Assembly (NCBI RefSeq): GCF_010725485.1
Contig: NZ_AP022598.1
Coordinates: forward strand, 5,952,001 to 6,016,000
DNA length: 64,000 bases
Origin: Mycolicibacterium parafortuitum
GTDB lineage: Bacteria > Actinomycetota > Actinomycetes > Mycobacteriales > Mycobacteriaceae
Direction of reading: 5' to 3'
Part shown: positions 36,711 to 45,486 of the stretch, one piece after another
Position numbering within the stretch: position 1 is the stretch's first letter
How the letters are laid out: each line of letters starts with the position of its first letter
Notes under the pieces: model-generated
Seen by the model: only the letters and a program-made list of their open reading frames with translations
Databases searched by the model: none
What the model was told of the DNA's origin: nothing
Made by a program: the position numbers and the translations under genes

Positions 36711-37078
36711 GATCCGGCCACCGGCGGTAGCGACGACAGCGCGTCGATCTGCTCTCTGTTGGCGGCCAGCGTGTCGGCCAGGAACGCCCGCGCGATCACC
36801 AGCAACTCGGAGATCTTCGGATGGGCGAGTTGGTAATACACCGCGTTGCCGACCCGCTGGGCCTCGACGACCCGGTGCCGCTTGAGGACGGCCAGATGCT
36901 GCGACAGCAGCGTCGCCTCCAGCCCGGTCTGCTCCAAGATGTCGCTGACCGGGGCCGGGCCGTCGGCGACCGACAGGATCTCCAGCACCCTGATCCGGGC
37001 CGGATGCGCCAGCGCCTTGAAGAGGTTGGCCTTGATCTCGTACAGCGGCCGCTCACCGCCCGCGAGGAATCCCTGCAT
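36707..37078 (-). CDS. ArsR/SmtB-family transcriptional regulator
   Basis: A 123-residue winged-helix protein: LFKALAHPARIRVLEILS, then PAPVSDILEQTGLEATLLSQHLAVLKRHRVVEAQRVGNAVYYQL, the usual ArsR DNA-binding pattern with recognition helix ATLLSQHLAVL. The classical metal-binding 'ELCVCDL' Cys motif is absent, so it does not sense metal through that site. It is translationally coupled to the SulP gene that it probably represses. A perfect 8-8-8 inverted repeat lies about 20 bases upstream of the start. I chose ATG; a GTG two codons earlier is possible. Confidence 0.92.
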   Translation of the reverse strand: MQGFLAGGERPLYEIKANLFKALAHPARIRVLEILSVADGPAPVSDILEQTGLEATLLSQHLAVLKRHRVVEAQRVGNAVYYQLAHPKISELLVIARAFLADTLAANREQIDALSSLPPVAGS

Positions 37079-37098
37079 ACTCACGCACTCACACTTGA

Positions 37099-39063
<1,965 letters not shown>

Positions 39064-39074
39064 GCACAGCTCGA

Positions 39075-39112
39075 ACGAACGGGGCGCCACCGCGTTGTGG
39101 CGCCCCGTTCGT
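39075..39112 (+). terminator. stem-loop terminator of accA3
   Basis: Two perfectly complementary 16-base arms (39075-39090 and 39097-39112) with a 6-base loop, 12 bases after the accA3 stop. The GC-rich stem and short following T-containing run fit a mycobacterial intrinsic terminator. Confidence 0.88.
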
Positions 39113-39134
39113 CATTCGTGGGGAGGCTGAATCC

Positions 39135-39458
39135 GTGGAGCCCGTCGAGATCAATGCCGGCGCGTGGTACCTGCGGGCGCTGCGTGCCGACGACCGCGTC
39201 GACGACCGGCCCGCGCTCGCCGATCTCGGTGAGCATCGCGCCGACCACGTCGATCGCCGTGCCGCGCAATGGGATTCCGACGAGGTCTATTCGTGGGCGG
39301 TGTGTGAGCCGACGACCGGCGAACTGCTGGCCGAGGTCACGCTGACCCCGGCCACCGGCGAGGTCGCGACGCGCACCCGGCCCGGCCACGAGGACGCCGC
39401 GTATACCGGCGCCGAGGCGGTGCGGCGGTTCGCCGCCGCGATCCTCGACCAGACGTGA
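39135..39458 (+). CDS. short GNAT-like protein of unknown function
   Basis: A 107-residue protein. WYLRALRADDRVDDRPALADL and YSWAVCEPTTGELLAEVTL recall the first strands of a GNAT acetyltransferase ('Y-x-LRPL-x-x-D' and 'WA-x-x-x-TGE-LLGEV'), but the acetyl-CoA loop and C-terminal half are missing. It may be an independent small family or a shortened relative. GTGGGGAGG precedes the ATG (39135) a few bases after the accA3 terminator. No confident function. Confidence 0.65.
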   Translation: MEPVEINAGAWYLRALRADDRVDDRPALADLGEHRADHVDRRAAQWDSDEVYSWAVCEPTTGELLAEVTLTPATGEVATRTRPGHEDAAYTGAEAVRRFAAAILDQT

Positions 39459-39576
39459 CGCGACCCGCCCCGGGCGGAGGTCGGGACTCCGACCGGGGCG
39501 GGCCGACGGCTGCGGAACAGGGATACGCCGCACCTTTCTCGACGGCGTCAGATCCCCCTGACCCAGGCAGCCGGGG

Positions 39577-39756
39577 CTAGAAGCCGTACCGGGATTCGGT
39601 GAGCATCTGGTAGTAGACGCGCGAATGCGTGTCCGGTGCCATGTTGCTCTCGTTGATCCCGGTGGCCGCGGCGGCGGTGCCGGCCATGCCGAGGGTCGCG
39701 CCGAAGATCGCGGCGGACAGCAGCGGGGTGGCGAAGAAGCGGCTTAAGCGGGTCAT
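39577..39756 (-). CDS. very small exported protein
   Basis: A 59-residue protein: signal peptide RFFATPLLSAAIFGATLGMA with cleavage after GTAAA, leaving about 27 residues (TGINESNMAPDTHSRVYYQM plus a short tail). The ATG has GGAGG six bases upstream. Longer upstream reading in the same frame lacks a ribosome-binding site. I do not recognise it. It stands alone between the GNAT-like and nucleotidyltransferase genes. Confidence 0.6.
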   Translation of the reverse strand: MTRLSRFFATPLLSAAIFGATLGMAGTAAAATGINESNMAPDTHSRVYYQMLTESRYGF

Positions 39757-39892
39757 GTCGGGCCTCCGTGAGTCCTGGCCGGTGCCGGTGTGTTCCGGCG
39801 ATGGGATAACTCTCGCGCACCGGCGCCGCCCCGTCTGTCGGGTGATCAGCCCCTGGACCGGTGGAATCTGCTGTCCCCTGATCGGAGGACAG

Positions 39893-40438
39893 TCAGCGGC
39901 TGTCGATGTCGCGTCCGGTACCCAGGTCCCCGCACTCGACGGCGACGACGTCGTAGCGGCCCCGCAGGAACGGTCCGGCGCCGTCGTCGCCGGCAAGGGT
40001 GTCGAGCAGCTGCGGCAGGTGGGCGCGGGCGATGACGACCGGGTGGCCGGGCCGTCCGCCGTAGCGCGCCCGGGCCAGCCCCGACGCCGAGTCGCGCGCG
40101 GCGTACAGCACGCGCCGCACGGCGGCGGCCCCGACGTCCGGGGTGTCCACCGTCGTCAGGACGACGAAGTCCGCACCCTCGGCAGCCCGGATGCCGGCCC
40201 GCACGGAGGCACTCAGGCCGTCGCGCCAGTCCTCGGCGACCACCGCGCGGGCCGGCGCGTGCACGTCGACGATCGCCGCGCCGAGCACCACCACGACCTC
40301 GTCGCACCCCCCGCCGTGCAGCGCGGCGACGCCGCGCCGCAGCCACTCCCCGTCCTCGGCGAGCACCTTCGGCATCCCGAACCGGGTCCCCGCACCCGCG
40401 GCCAGGACCACGCCGGTGGACGAAAGACGCTGTGCCAT
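39893..40438 (-). CDS. MobA/MocA-type nucleotidyltransferase
   Basis: A 181-residue protein with the N-terminal VVLAAGAGTRFGMPKVL, the NTP-binding motif of molybdenum-cofactor cytidylyl/guanylyltransferases, then DEVVVVLGAA, TTVDTPDVGAAAV with the metal-binding Asp, and GGRPGHPVVIARAHLPQLL. The GHPV motif favours the MocA-like side. It would transfer a nucleotide to molybdopterin or another phosphate acceptor. No other cofactor gene is near. The ATG is chosen with GAGAGGTG upstream; a GTG four codons earlier is possible. Confidence 0.85.
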   Translation of the reverse strand: MAQRLSSTGVVLAAGAGTRFGMPKVLAEDGEWLRRGVAALHGGGCDEVVVVLGAAIVDVHAPARAVVAEDWRDGLSASVRAGIRAAEGADFVVLTTVDTPDVGAAAVRRVLYAARDSASGLARARYGGRPGHPVVIARAHLPQLLDTLAGDDGAGPFLRGRYDVVAVECGDLGTGRDIDSR

Positions 40439-40499
40439 AGTTCTTTTCACCTCTCCACGCCGGGTGGGCGACGTCGCAGCCCGCAGCCAAGCTGAGCGT

Positions 40500-40526
40500 T
40501 TGTTAACAACCTCTCACAATCGTTGT
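40500..40526. promoter_or_regulatory. cluster of short TTG/CAA inverted repeats
   Basis: TTGTTAACAA (40500-40509) is a perfect palindrome and ACAA-TCG-TTGT (40516-40526) follows at once, with GTTG-TC-CAAC overlapping its end. These AT-richer elements lie in the 257-base gap between the divergent nucleotidyltransferase and STAS genes and may bind a regulator. Chance is possible. Confidence 0.3.
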
Positions 40527-40695
40527 CCAACATCGCCACCCCGGCGTAGGGTTCGGCACAGGGTTGAGCGCAACAGCCTTCTGGAAACGTCATCGACCCG
40601 CGGGACGCAGAAGCTCTCGCGCAGGCTTTGAGAATCTAGGGCCACCCTTGACGTGACACCGCAGCACGAATCTCGCACTCTCGATCGGAGTCACC

Positions 40696-41127
40696 GTGCC
40701 TCACGTCCCAGAACATCCCCCGGCCCCGCCGGAGCGCTTCGTGTGCCGAACCGCGCTCTTCGACACCGACTGGCCGCAGCCTGACACCGCCGTCGTCGCC
40801 GGCCGCGGTGAACTCGATGCCGCCAACGGCCATCTGTTCGTCGATTACGCGCTGCGCCACCCCGACAGAACCCGATGGCTCATCGTCGACTTCTCGGGTC
40901 TGTCGTTCTTCTCCACCGCCGGGTTCTCGGCGCTGCACACCCTCAACGTGCGCTGCGCGGGCGACGACATTCGCTGGGTGCTGGTCCCCGGCCGGGCCGT
41001 CACCCGGGTACTGCGGCTGTGCGATCCGGATGCGGCGCTACCGGTGAGCCCCGACGTGCCGAGCGCGCTGGTGGCCGTCCACGACGCGCCGCGTCAGTCA
41101 TTCGAGCTGGTCACGGAGCCGCGTTAG
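40696..41127 (+). CDS. STAS-domain protein, candidate anti-anti-sigma factor
   Basis: A 143-residue protein with a STAS fold: VVAGRGELDAANGHLFVDY, then WLIVDFSGLSFFSTAGFSALHTL, where FSTAGFSAL occupies the place of the phosphorylatable Ser loop (normally D-S-S/T-G-L-x-x-L). Such proteins release a sigma factor by binding its RsbW-type partner. The gene converges with sigF and its last 30 bases overlap the sigF 3' end, which supports a place in the SigF switch, though this is inferred. The start is GTG (PHVPEHP). Confidence 0.82.
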   Translation: MPHVPEHPPAPPERFVCRTALFDTDWPQPDTAVVAGRGELDAANGHLFVDYALRHPDRTRWLIVDFSGLSFFSTAGFSALHTLNVRCAGDDIRWVLVPGRAVTRVLRLCDPDAALPVSPDVPSALVAVHDAPRQSFELVTEPR

Positions 41128-41889
41128 CGACTTCGCGAGCAGCCGCGACACGTGCATCTGCGAGATGCCGACGCGTTCGGCGATCTGAGTCTGCGTCATC
41201 GACTCGAAGAAACGCAGCACGAGCACCGTCCGCTCCCGCTCCGGCAGGGCCGCCAGCAGCGGGCGCAGCGCCTCGCGGTTCTCGATCTGATCGAGCGTCA
41301 GGTCGACGTCGCCGAGGGTGTCGGCGATCGCGGGGGCTTCCTCGTTCCCGCTGCCGCCGCCGCTGTCGATCGACAGCGTGTTGTACGAGCTACCGGCGAC
41401 CAGGCCTTCGATGACCTCGTCGCGGTCCATCTCCAGCTCGGCGGCCAGCTCGGTCGCGGTCGGGGCGCGGCCCAGGCGTTGGCTCAGTTCGGCCGTCGCG
41501 GCGCCGAGCCGAAGATGCAGTTCCTTGAGGCGTCGCGGCACCTTGACCGACCAGCTGTTGTCGCGGAAGTGCCTGCGGACCTCCCCCATGATCGTCGGCA
41601 CCGCGAAGGACACGAAGTCCGACCCGGCGTTGACGTCGAAGCGGATGACGGCGTTGACAAGGCCGACGCGGGCCACCTGGACCAGGTCGTCGCGCGGCTC
41701 ACCGCGGCCGTCGAAGCGGCGGGCGATGTGATCGGCGAGCGGCAGGCAGCGCTCGACGATGCGGTCGCGCTGACGCTGAAACTGTGCCGAGCCTTCCTCG
41801 AGTTGGGCCAACTCTCGGAACATGTCGGCAACGTCGGAGTATTCAGAGTTCGACCGCGGTGATGAACCCTTGGGCGACGGCCGGGTCAC
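41098..41889 (-). CDS. sigF: RNA polymerase stress sigma factor SigF
   Basis: The 263-residue protein has region 2 (DHIARRFDGRGEPRDDLVQV, GLVNAVIRFDVNAGSDFVSF, VPTIMGEVRRHFRD), region 3 (RAPTATELAAELEMDRDEV) and region 4 (LPERERTVLVLRFFESMTQT, IAERVGISQMHVSRLLAKSL), as in the SigB/SigF group. It directs the general stress response of mycobacteria. Its GTG overlaps the rsbW stop (GTGA), so sigma factor and anti-sigma factor are made in a coupled way. A SigF-type promoter ahead of rsbW indicates auto-activation. Confidence 0.96.
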   Translation of the reverse strand: MTRPSPKGSSPRSNSEYSDVADMFRELAQLEEGSAQFQRQRDRIVERCLPLADHIARRFDGRGEPRDDLVQVARVGLVNAVIRFDVNAGSDFVSFAVPTIMGEVRRHFRDNSWSVKVPRRLKELHLRLGAATAELSQRLGRAPTATELAAELEMDRDEVIEGLVAGSSYNTLSIDSGGGSGNEEAPAIADTLGDVDLTLDQIENREALRPLLAALPERERTVLVLRFFESMTQTQIAERVGISQMHVSRLLAKSLTRLRDQLE

Positions 41890-42317
41890 TGCAACGAACT
41901 CGCTCGCCTCGTCGTCATCGAGATGCCGAATACCTCGGCGTTGTCCACCTGCCCGTCATTGAACGTGGTGACCTCGTCGGTCAGCGAGCTCAGCACATGC
42001 CAGCTGAAGCTGCCCGGGGCCAGGATGTCGGTGCTGTCGCACGTCGTCGACGCGTGCACCACCAGCGCGTCGGGCTGCGGATCGACGACGACCAGCAGCG
42101 TCGAGTTCGGCACCGCCGAGCGGATCAGTCGCGTACACGCCTCGTCGACCGCCAGCCGGAGGTCGGCGACGGCGTCGAAATCGAGGTCCTCGAAGGTGCC
42201 GATCGCGGCGACCAGTGTGCGCAGCACCGCCAAATTCTCCAGCGCCGCCGCAACTCGGAGTTCTACCGATTGCGGGCTGAGACGCTGTCCATTGCTGTGG
42301 CTCGCAACATCGGCCAT
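41886..42317 (-). CDS. rsbW: anti-sigma factor RsbW/UsfX
   Basis: A 143-residue protein, the length of M. tuberculosis UsfX. It belongs to the HATPase_c_2 serine-kinase-like anti-sigma factors: VELRVAAALENLAVLRTLV at the start, FDAVADLRLAVDEACTRLI with the N-box region (usual 'D-x-x-LAVSEA-x-NAI'; here Cys-Thr replaces the metal-binding Asn), and a degenerate ATP lid. It binds SigF and blocks it. The ATG (ADVASHS) has GGGAGG five bases upstream, so the longer frame is rejected. Loss of the canonical Asn, seen in this family, means ATPase activity is doubtful. Confidence 0.92.
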   Translation of the reverse strand: MADVASHSNGQRLSPQSVELRVAAALENLAVLRTLVAAIGTFEDLDFDAVADLRLAVDEACTRLIRSAVPNSTLLVVVDPQPDALVVHASTTCDSTDILAPGSFSWHVLSSLTDEVTTFNDGQVDNAEVFGISMTTRRASSLQ

Positions 42318-42345
42318 CTGACCTCCCGGAAACTTGCCAGCGAGA

Positions 42346-42372
42346 TTACCCCAGGCTGAAGCGCCGTTATCC
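42346..42372 (-). promoter_or_regulatory. SigF-type promoter of rsbW-sigF
   Basis: On the minus strand GGATA (42372-42368), 16 bases, then GGGTAA (42351-42346), close to the mycobacterial SigF consensus GGTTT-N15-17-GGGTA. The -10 element lies 29 bases before the rsbW ATG, a normal leader. It would give positive feedback of SigF on its own operon. Confidence 0.6.
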
Positions 42373-42402
42373 ATGGGCGCTCCGGGCATTCACCAGCGCA
42401 TC

Positions 42403-42428
42403 GGTTAGCGGCCATCCGGCACCGGGTA
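42403..42428 (+). promoter_or_regulatory. SigF-type promoter of the 42-residue membrane peptide gene
   Basis: GGTTA (42403-42407), exactly 16 bases, then GGGTA (42424-42428), a near-perfect SigF promoter (GGTTT-N16-GGGTA). Transcription should start about seven bases past the -10, which places it at or next to the ATG at 42439, so the mRNA may be leaderless. Confidence 0.72.
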
Positions 42429-42438
42429 TCCGGTGCGG

Positions 42439-42567
42439 ATGGACCAGAATGCCAAACCCCTGCGCCGCATCCTGGTGATCGTCGGCACCGTACTGGCGGT
42501 GATCATCCTGATCGGAGTGGCCATCTATGCGGGCGCGTTTCTGATGCTGGCGCCGATGATGCAGTGA
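42439..42567 (+). CDS. 42-residue single-span membrane peptide, SigF-controlled
   Basis: A short frame encodes MDQNAKPLRR followed by one long hydrophobic helix (ILVIVGTVLAVIILIGVAIY) and AGAFLMLAPMMQ. Basic residues before the helix predict N-terminus inside. The gene starts 10 bases after a strong SigF-type -10 element, and no ribosome-binding sequence precedes the ATG, which fits leaderless translation. It is divergent from rsbW-sigF. No family is recognised. Position, promoter and clean membrane topology support a real stress peptide. Confidence 0.65.
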   Translation: MDQNAKPLRRILVIVGTVLAVIILIGVAIYAGAFLMLAPMMQ

Positions 42568-42723
42568 TGCGGTTGAGTTCATGGTGGCGCTCCCATACCC
42601 GTCGGTCGGTGACAGCCAAACCATGCGTGCGTTCGGCATGACAGCCACTTACCCCGGCGCGCTCGCCACTAATCCAGCAAAACCGTTGCTGCTGAATGAC
42701 GTTCGTTGAGACACCGGTCACCC

Positions 42724-42748
42724 GTTTAGCCGCCGGAACGCCCGGGAA
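42724..42748 (+). promoter_or_regulatory. candidate SigF promoter of the csbD gene
   Basis: GTTT (42724-42727), 16 bases, then GGGAA (42744-42748) differs from the SigF -10 GGGTA by one base. It lies about 64 bases before the CsbD start, and CsbD proteins are typical general-stress products. Confidence 0.45.
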
Positions 42749-42811
42749 GCCTCGGAGTGACTCCAGAGGGGCGCGCACCGGCCCCGGTCACCCACGAACG
42801 AAAGGCACACC

Positions 42812-43048
42812 ATGAGCGACAAGAACAGCGGACCCGAAGAGGGCATCAAGGGCGTCGTCGAGGACGTCAAGGGCAAGGCCAAGGAAACCATCGGCACCGT
42901 CGCCGGCCGTGACGACATGGTCCAAGAGGGCAAGGCCCAGCAGGACAAGGCCGACGCACAGCGCGAGGTCGCGCAGAAGGAAGCCGAAGCCGAGTCGGCG
43001 CGCGCCGGCGCCAAGGCCGCGGAGAAGCGCCAGGAAGCCAACCAGTAA
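42812..43048 (+). CDS. CsbD-family stress protein
   Basis: A 78-residue, very hydrophilic protein: EGIKGVVEDVKGKAKETIGT followed by a Lys/Ala/Glu-rich helix (QQDKADAQREVAQKEAEAES). The 'G-x-x-K-x-x-x-G-x-x-K-x-x-x-G' spacing is the CsbD signature. CsbD proteins are abundant small cytosolic proteins made under general stress (SigB in Bacillus, SigF here by inference); their biochemical role is not known. GAACGAAAGG lies before the ATG. A stem-loop terminator follows 12 bases after the stop. Confidence 0.93.
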   Translation: MSDKNSGPEEGIKGVVEDVKGKAKETIGTVAGRDDMVQEGKAQQDKADAQREVAQKEAEAESARAGAKAAEKRQEANQ

Positions 43049-43060
43049 TCGTCGGCTCCG

Positions 43061-43098
43061 CGAAAGGGCCCGACCGGGTGACCGGCCGGGCCCTTTCG
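43061..43098 (+). terminator. stem-loop terminator of csbD
   Basis: Perfect 12-base arms CGAAAGGGCCCG (43061-43072) and CGGGCCCTTTCG (43087-43098) with a 14-base loop that can extend the pairing, followed by TTTG. It lies between csbD and the convergent minus-strand gene. Confidence 0.85.
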
Positions 43099-43135
43099 TT
43101 TGGGCGGTTGGCGCGGTTCAGCGCCGAAACTGCGC

Positions 43136-44020
43136 TCACGGTCGTGCCCGACGGCGTTTCCGCGGCCGTGGCCGCAATCTCGGCGGGTAACCGCGACGCG
43201 CGAACGCCTCTCGGACCCTGGACTTGATGAACTCCGCCGAGTGCTCCTTGACCACCTTGAGCACGATCCAGCCCTGCCGCTCGATGAACTCGCCGCGGCC
43301 GATGTCGTAGACATACGTTCCGCGATCCGCGCTGTGGTGCGCGCCCTCGTATTCCAGGCCGATCATCGGTTCGTCATAGCCGAGGTCCACATGCGCGGTG
43401 CGCCGGCCGTCGCTGACGACAATCTGCGTACTGACCGGGTCCAGCCACTCGTCGATCAACAACAACCGCAGCCAGGTCTCTCGGGGGGACTGCGCGCCGC
43501 CGTCCATCATGTTCAGCGCGGTGACCGCCCGGCGGATGTGACGCGCGGCGGGGTAACGCCGGGCCAGCGCCAGCACGTCCACGGACTTGAGGTCGACGGC
43601 GTTCGCGAGCGCATCCAGCCGGGCCACCGCCTGGTTGCGCGGGAGGTGCCGGGCCAGGTCGAGTGCCGTCCGCTCCGGCGTCGTCACCAACAGCCCGCCG
43701 ATGTCGCAGATTTCGTCGTCGTCGATGCGCTCGTTGCGCACGACGATGCCGGGCGGAGGGCGGCCGTTGCGCCAGATGATCTCGATCGGCACCGATGTCG
43801 GGACCCAGCGCGCGCCGTGTAAGGCCGATGCCGCCGCGCCGGCGATGATGCCTCGGCCGCCGGTCCACATCGACGCCGCGAGAGCGAGATCGGGCACCGA
43901 CATCTCCGCGTTGGCGGGTGCATAGATGTCGGGGAAAATCCGGCGGTAGTTCCATCGCAGCGCCGAGCGTGTCAGCGCACCGGCCGCCAACGCATCGCTG
44001 CCCACGAACACTCGTCGCAT
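43136..44020 (-). CDS. AbiEi-like/DUF559 protein with a Vsr-like nuclease domain
   Basis: A 294-residue protein. The N-terminal third (residues about 1-110) has a winged-helix-like start and GGRGIIAGAAASALHGARWV; the middle has GGLLVTTPERTALDLARHLP; the C-terminal third has HVDLGYDEPMIGLEYEGAHHS and WIVLKVVKEHSAEF, matching the PD-(D/E)xK-type core of DUF559 (Asp ... Glu-Tyr-Glu-Gly). It ends in a very basic tail (RLRPRPRKRRRARP). Mycobacteria carry many such proteins of unproven role; DNA repair or defence is conceivable. A paralogue starts at 63220. The ATG (RRVFVGSD) is the only good start. Confidence 0.75.
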   Translation of the reverse strand: MRRVFVGSDALAAGALTRSALRWNYRRIFPDIYAPANAEMSVPDLALAASMWTGGRGIIAGAAASALHGARWVPTSVPIEIIWRNGRPPPGIVVRNERIDDDEICDIGGLLVTTPERTALDLARHLPRNQAVARLDALANAVDLKSVDVLALARRYPAARHIRRAVTALNMMDGGAQSPRETWLRLLLIDEWLDPVSTQIVVSDGRRTAHVDLGYDEPMIGLEYEGAHHSADRGTYVYDIGRGEFIERQGWIVLKVVKEHSAEFIKSRVREAFARRGYPPRLRPRPRKRRRARP

Positions 44021-44130
44021 GCGGCGATGCTCGGTCCCGCCGCCGACACATTCGGCCGTTGCACGCCGAGATCGCCGTCAGGGCTGTGGATAACGCCGTC
44101 CCTACAACCCTGAGCGCAGTTTCGGCCTGT

Positions 44131-44439
44131 TCAGCTGTTGGGTCGTTGCCGCCAGGCGCCGGGATGCTCGGCATACCAGCGCTGTTCGAGTCGGCGGACC
44201 CGATGGTGCTCGACCATCAGCCACGCTCCCCCGACCAGGAATCCGGCGAGGGCGATACCGCCCAGCAGGATTCCGGACTCGTGGTGGGCGGTCGCGAACG
44301 CCGAGAGCATCGCGACGAAACTGACCATCGACAACCCGATCACCACCAGCGCGGGCATGATCTTGTTGTCTTTCATCGATTCCCCGGCGTGCGGACGCGT
44401 GGTGCGCACGTGGTCCACTGGATCGTTGGGACCCTTCAT
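44131..44439 (-). CDS. usfY: UsfY-family membrane protein
   Basis: A 102-residue protein beginning with the family's NDPVDHVRTTRPHAGESM, two membrane helices (about residues 29-48 and 56-76), and HHRVRRLEQRWYAEHPGAWR. Mycobacterial UsfY shows the same DPVDH-RTTRP-AGES head and RWY-EHP tail. It belongs to the SigF regulon and neighbourhood, though its task is unknown. AAGGAG lies seven bases before the ATG. In M. tuberculosis usfY is next to rsbW; here a CsbD gene and a nuclease-like gene intervene. Confidence 0.9.
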   Translation of the reverse strand: MKGPNDPVDHVRTTRPHAGESMKDNKIMPALVVIGLSMVSFVAMLSAFATAHHESGILLGGIALAGFLVGGAWLMVEHHRVRRLEQRWYAEHPGAWRQRPNS

Positions 44440-44471
44440 GGGTAACTCCTTAGAACTACCCCTTCAGTGTG

Positions 44472-44837
44472 CTACCGCCCGGGCAGCGACGGAAGACTCA
44501 AAACGGTGCACACCAGCGCCAGCGCCAACAGGGCGAGCGCGCTCGCCTGCCAGGCCCGCTCGGCGCGCGTCCGGAAGCCACGCACCAATGACCACAACGC
44601 GCCGGCGAGCATGATCGCCGGCGCGCCCAGCGCCAGCATCGCCTGCTCGGCGGCGCCGCAGCCGAGCGCCTGCGCAAGCGAACCGGTGCACGTGCTGTTC
44701 CACATATCGGCGACGAACAGGAAGACCAGCCCCGTCACCACCACACCGAGCCCGGTGCGGATCGCGTCGCGGACCCCGGGCTGGGCGAGCACGGCACCGC
44801 GCCGCAGTCCGCGGGTGTGCTGCGAAAGGTCGGCCAT
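44472..44837 (-). CDS. Rv3289c-like small transmembrane protein
   Basis: A 121-residue protein with three hydrophobic helices (about residues 28-45, 66-86 and 97-115) and two Cys in the first external loop (NSTCTGSLAQALGCGAAEQA), possibly a disulfide outside. It stands directly upstream of usfY on the same strand, as does Rv3289c in M. tuberculosis, so usfY may be read from its promoter. Function unknown. Confidence 0.78.
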   Translation of the reverse strand: MADLSQHTRGLRRGAVLAQPGVRDAIRTGLGVVVTGLVFLFVADMWNSTCTGSLAQALGCGAAEQAMLALGAPAIMLAGALWSLVRGFRTRAERAWQASALALLALALVCTVLSLPSLPGR

Positions 44838-44925
44838 CTCGGTCTCCGTTCTGGGTTTGCGGGGAGTTCCCGTGGCCCGATCGTGATAAACCTGTGATGT
44901 CGTTATCGCCGTTTACGATGCGGCC

Positions 44926-45486
44926 GTGACAACGCTGAGGTGGCGGCTCTATGCGGCCCTGTCGATCGCCGCGGCCGCCACCAGCTGGCTGGCCGGCGGC
45001 GGGTGGCTGCTTACGGTGCTCTGCGGGTTGCTGGCCCCGATGGTCGTGATCGCCGGCCCGAAGTTCGTCACGGCGGTCGTCACCGGGGCGGCCACCCCGG
45101 GGGAACGTGAACGGCCCGAGAACTCGGCAATGTCGGGGACCGAGTTCGAGGACTACGTCGCGCGGATCGCCCGGACGTGTGGGGTGCCGGTGATCATGAC
45201 GTCGCTGTCCGGCGACTGGGGTGTCGACCTGATCGTCGGCCACCGCCCCAATCGGCTGGCCGTGCAGTGCAAGAGGCTGTCCCGTCCGGTCGGCGCGGGC
45301 GCGGTGCAGGAAGTCGTGGCCGGCGCCCCGATGCAGGACTGCACGCAGACGATGGTCGTCACCAACCACGAGTTCACGCCGGCGGCGCGCAAGCTCGCCG
45401 AGCGGCACGGCTGCGTGCTGGTGAGCGGCGCGGAACTGCCGCGGTTGGCGTCGACGATCCGCCGGCTCACCCAGCCGTCGACGTGA
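44926..45486 (+). CDS. membrane-anchored Mrr-like (PD-(D/E)xK) nuclease
   Basis: A 186-residue protein with two N-terminal hydrophobic helices (about residues 8-24 and 26-44) and a restriction-endonuclease-like domain: SGTEFEDYVARIARTCG (Glu74), SGDWGVDLIV (Asp101) and RLAVQCKRLSRPVG (Gln114, Lys116), the Mrr_cat catalytic pattern D-x(n)-QxK. A related group of membrane-anchored Mrr-domain proteins is seen in actinobacteria, with unknown role. The start is GTG. Its 3' end overlaps the convergent lat gene by 20 bases. It separates the usfY group from lat, which are adjacent in M. tuberculosis. Confidence 0.85.
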   Translation: MTTLRWRLYAALSIAAAATSWLAGGGWLLTVLCGLLAPMVVIAGPKFVTAVVTGAATPGERERPENSAMSGTEFEDYVARIARTCGVPVIMTSLSGDWGVDLIVGHRPNRLAVQCKRLSRPVGAGAVQEVVAGAPMQDCTQTMVVTNHEFTPAARKLAERHGCVLVSGAELPRLASTIRRLTQPST

